Positions 61,837-64,000 of a stretch of DNA of 64,000 nt are shown here, one piece after another. The notes beneath the pieces are model-generated. The model searched no databases. It was not told the origin of the DNA and saw only the letters and a program-made list of their open reading frames with translations. The position numbers were made by a program, and so were the translations under genes. The DNA comes from Flavobacteriaceae bacterium PS02337 (lineage in GTDB: Bacteria; Bacteroidota; Bacteroidia; Flavobacteriales; Flavobacteriaceae), in NCBI GenBank assembly GCA_029959285.1, contig JASCOE010000019.1, forward strand, positions 1 through 64,000. The letters run 5' to 3'. The stretch's first letter is position 1. Each line of letters begins with the position of its first letter.

Positions 61837-62550
61837 TTAAGCATGCATTCTTTTTAATTCTAAAGCATTTAAAATTCCTGCTTCGCTTGCTGTATTATTA
61901 AAATATACAAATCCTAATTTTGAATCTATTGCATCATTTATATTTTGTAATTCTTCTGTAGAATAACTGGAATAAAACATTTTCGGAATTCCGTGAAAAC
62001 GAATATAAAGCAATGGAAAATCTTTGAAAATAGTTTGAGGCAAATCTGGGTGACTTACACTGCAAAAGGTAATTTTATTGTCTTTAAAAGCATTCCAAAC
62101 CTCATCATTCCACCAAGTTTCATGACGAAATTCAATTACATTGTTGAAATCGTAATTGAGAAGTCCGATAATATTTTCTAGTTTTTGTTTGCTAAAATCA
62201 TAACTTGGAGGAAATTGAAATAAAACGGCGCCCAGTTTTTCTTTCATTCCGTTTTTGCAAACTTCATAAAATTCACCTAAAAGACTTTCGCAATCTTTAA
62301 GCTTTTTAATATGAGTGATTTCTTTTGGCACTTTCACAGAAAATAAAAAAGAATCTGGCGTTTTATTATACCAATTCGTAAATATTCTTTCGGTTGGAAA
62401 TTTATAAAAACTGCCATTAAACTCGTAAGTATTAAAATGGTGACAATAAAAATCGAACCATGATTTGGAAGGAAGATTTCTCGGATAGAAAATATTCTTC
62501 CAAAAACTATTATAAAAGCTCGAACATCCTATTAATACTTGATTTTTCAT
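61837..62550 (-). CDS. DUF72 family protein
   Basis: 237 residues with a TIM-barrel-like fold of the DUF72 family: LIGCSSFYNSFWKNIFYPRNLPSKSWFDFY, FNTYEFNGSFYKFPTERIFTNWYNKTP, FLFSVKVPKEITHIKKL, LGAVLFQFPPSYDF and the end VYFNNTASEAGILNALEL. Cytosolic, function unknown; members are often found next to DNA-repair genes. Here the start overlaps the stop of the glycosylase gene by four bases, so both are in one operon. Confidence 0.92.
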   Translation of the reverse strand: MKNQVLIGCSSFYNSFWKNIFYPRNLPSKSWFDFYCHHFNTYEFNGSFYKFPTERIFTNWYNKTPDSFLFSVKVPKEITHIKKLKDCESLLGEFYEVCKNGMKEKLGAVLFQFPPSYDFSKQKLENIIGLLNYDFNNVIEFRHETWWNDEVWNAFKDNKITFCSVSHPDLPQTIFKDFPLLYIRFHGIPKMFYSSYSTEELQNINDAIDSKLGFVYFNNTASEAGILNALELKRMHA

Positions 62551-63278
62551 TTATATAATTGTTGGCAGTTAGTGCAGAAAAAACTGTTTCGTTTTTTTAC
62601 TCCAGTTTTTTTGCATTGAATAGGAAGATTGCATCTTAAGCAGATTTTTTTCGTGTAAATTTCCCAATGTTGCTTCAGTTCCGATTTCTTTTTCCAATAC
62701 AAAAATTCGAAGCTATAAGTAGAACATTCGGCTATAATTTGACTTATTTCGTTAGGAGGAATTTTGGCAATAATAGATTCCGGATGTACATAACAGCGAT
62801 ATAGAACTTCATTTTTAATAATATTTCCAACACCTGCAAAAATATCTTGATCTAAAACTGCGTCAGAAATCATGACATTGGGTATTTTTTCAAGCGTTTG
62901 CTGCGCCTTTTTCGGATCCCAATTATCATTCATTACATCTACACTCCAATCGTAATGTTTATTAATATCGCCTTCTAAAATTTTTACCGAACAAGTGTAA
63001 AAATTAAGTTCTCCATCATCAAAAACTAAATTTAATCTCGGTTTAGCCGTTTTTCTTTCGTTGATTTTATAAGTTCCAAACATCAATAATTGAATTTTAA
63101 TTGTAAACGAATCAAAACAGATTAAAAAGTGTTTTCCCCAGGTTTTAAAAGAATTAATCGTTTTATCTTTTATGCGAGAAAAGTCAATAGCACTTGTTCC
63201 AGATGCAGAAATTACTTTCTGTCCAGAAAATTGCTGTACTTCTTCTTTTAAAATTAATATCGATGGACCTTCAGGCAT
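62547..63278 (-). CDS. Fpg/Nei family DNA glycosylase
   Basis: 243 residues. It starts MPEGPSI, so after removal of Met the catalytic Pro1 and Glu2 (numbering in mature protein) are kept. A lesion-recognition His/Met region (GKHFLICFDSFTIKIQLLMFGTY) and the helix-two-turn-helix ISDAVLDQDIFAGVGNIIKNEVLYR, with the conserved GVGNIIKNE, follow. A C-terminal zinc finger has CLRCNLPIQC and CTNC. The MPEGPS start fits Nei-type rather than Fpg-type (MPELPE). It removes oxidised pyrimidines or related lesions. It is slightly shorter than E. coli Nei (263 aa). In operon with DUF72. Confidence 0.9.
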   Translation of the reverse strand: MPEGPSILILKEEVQQFSGQKVISASGTSAIDFSRIKDKTINSFKTWGKHFLICFDSFTIKIQLLMFGTYKINERKTAKPRLNLVFDDGELNFYTCSVKILEGDINKHYDWSVDVMNDNWDPKKAQQTLEKIPNVMISDAVLDQDIFAGVGNIIKNEVLYRCYVHPESIIAKIPPNEISQIIAECSTYSFEFLYWKKKSELKQHWEIYTKKICLRCNLPIQCKKTGVKKRNSFFCTNCQQLYK

Positions 63279-63293
63279 ATATTTTATTTAAAT

Positions 63294-63323
63294 TAAAAAA
63301 GTGCAGTTCGAAAACTGCACTTT
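63294..63323 (-). terminator. Terminator of the ferritin-fold gene
   Basis: GTGCAGTT-cgaa-AACTGCAC extended by AAA/TTT pairs; on the minus strand it is followed by a run of T. It lies 20 bases after the stop at 63344. Confidence 0.85.
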
Positions 63324-63343
63324 AAATTTTATTTCTAAACGAT

Positions 63344-63958
63344 TTATTCAATTTCTGCAGCTTCGAGATTAATTGCATTTACAGCAACTTCTGTCAGTAT
63401 TTTATCTGCACCTTTTTCTTCATCTAATGTTTGTTCTAATAAAGTCGCAGCTTCTGGCAAACCAAGTGTTTCTGCAAACTGTCTCAAAGTTCCGTAAGTT
63501 GCAATTTCATAATGCTCGATTTTTTGACTTGCGGCAATTATTCCAGCATCGCGTACTACTCCAATTTCTGTTTCTTCAAGAATTCCTTTTGCTTCTTCAA
63601 TTAAACCTTCCATTGCATCGCATTTTTTTGCTGTTGGTTTTTGACCAATAATTTTAAATACTTGCTCTAAACGAACGATTTGTTCTTCAGTTTCGGTTAA
63701 ATGATTGTCAATTGCATCTTTCAATTCAACAGACGAAGCATTTTTAACCATTGTTGGCAAAGCTTTTGTCAACGCTTTTTCTGCCCAATAAATATCTTTT
63801 AATCCGTCTTCAAATAATTCTGTCAATCCAGACGCAGCATTCGATTTTGGCTTTGTAACTCCTCTTGGCGTTGTTTCTTTTTTAGCTGCGGTTTTTGCAG
63901 TTGTTGCTTTTGCAGTTGTTGTTTTTGCAGTTGTTTGTTTTTTATCTGTAGTTTTCAT
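63344..63958 (-). CDS. YciE/YciF-type ferritin-like protein (DUF892)
   Basis: 204 residues. The first about 40 residues are a low-complexity Lys/Thr/Ala tail (repeated TTAKATTAK type). The rest is a four-helix DUF892 domain: GLTELFEDGLKDIYWAEKALTKALP, AIDNHLTETEEQIVRLEQVFKIIG, AAGIIAASQ-like helix with KIEHYEIATYGTLRQFAETLG and LLEQTLDEEKGADKILTEVA. The paired Glu and His residues could hold a di-iron site. E. coli YciF is stress-induced. The cationic tail might contact DNA. Its start is 42 bases from the window end. Confidence 0.92.
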   Translation of the reverse strand: MKTTDKKQTTAKTTTAKATTAKTAAKKETTPRGVTKPKSNAASGLTELFEDGLKDIYWAEKALTKALPTMVKNASSVELKDAIDNHLTETEEQIVRLEQVFKIIGQKPTAKKCDAMEGLIEEAKGILEETEIGVVRDAGIIAASQKIEHYEIATYGTLRQFAETLGLPEAATLLEQTLDEEKGADKILTEVAVNAINLEAAEIE

Positions 63959-64000
63959 GGTAATAGTTTTTATGATTAATACGATTGTAAAATTAGTCGC

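Overview
The window comes from a Bacteroidota chromosome, most likely a Flavobacterium or close relative. The support is an AT-rich genome without Shine-Dalgarno-like leaders, TAnnTTTG promoter -7 elements, SusC/SusD and FecI/FecR systems, RteC, DUF6660 and DUF6428 proteins, and intergenic palindromic repeats of the kind seen in flavobacteria. No rRNA, tRNA or CRISPR array was seen.

Region 1 (1-about 18,270) is part of an integrated conjugative element of the CTnDOT type. On the minus strand, rteC, two small excisionase-like HTH genes, a DUF3945 gene and a topoisomerase III gene repeat the order of the CTnDOT excision module (rteC, xis2c, xis2d, orf3, exc). A DUF1896 gene and the start of the large DNA methylase lie at the far left, where the methylase is cut by an IS3-type insertion sequence entering from the window edge. 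Between topB/ORF6N and DUF1896 sits about 10 kb of plus-strand cargo for metals and arsenic: an esterase lipoprotein, an HMA-AraC fusion regulator, a methyltransferase, a Cu P-type ATPase, a VIT transporter, a small HMA chaperone, two Cys-tailed DUF6428 proteins, an extra Lgt, ArsR, an arsenate-reductase-like phosphatase and Acr3. No integrase or transfer genes are visible. The right edge abuts a 5' fragment of a DapB-like gene.

Region 2 (19-36 kb) is chromosomal and holds two outer-membrane uptake systems. The first joins a small Cys/His secreted protein, an ABC ATPase, a siderophore-type TonB receptor and two DUF3526 ABC permeases. The second is FecI-FecR-SusC-SusD-lipoprotein followed by a di-heme cytochrome c peroxidase.

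Region 3 (36-47.5 kb) is metal efflux: a Zn/Cd-type P-type ATPase, and a DUF6660-CusA-TolC-CusB operon whose signal-peptide codons are partly made of intergenic-type palindromic repeats. Two outer-membrane beta-barrel genes follow.

Region 4 (47.7-64 kb) is signalling and stress. It holds a compact cheB-cheR-response regulator-hybrid kinase-response regulator/kinase operon without chemoreceptors, a PAS histidine kinase facing a single response regulator, and genes of general-stress families: an SDR of the GSP39 type, a GSP26-type FMN-binding protein, a YciF-like ferritin-fold protein, a Nei/Fpg glycosylase and a DUF72 protein. A SemiSWEET gene and an AraC-like sensor without its DNA-binding domain are also here.

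Palindromic repeats occupy most of the longer intergenic gaps of regions 2-4 and are absent from the element, which separates resident from acquired DNA.
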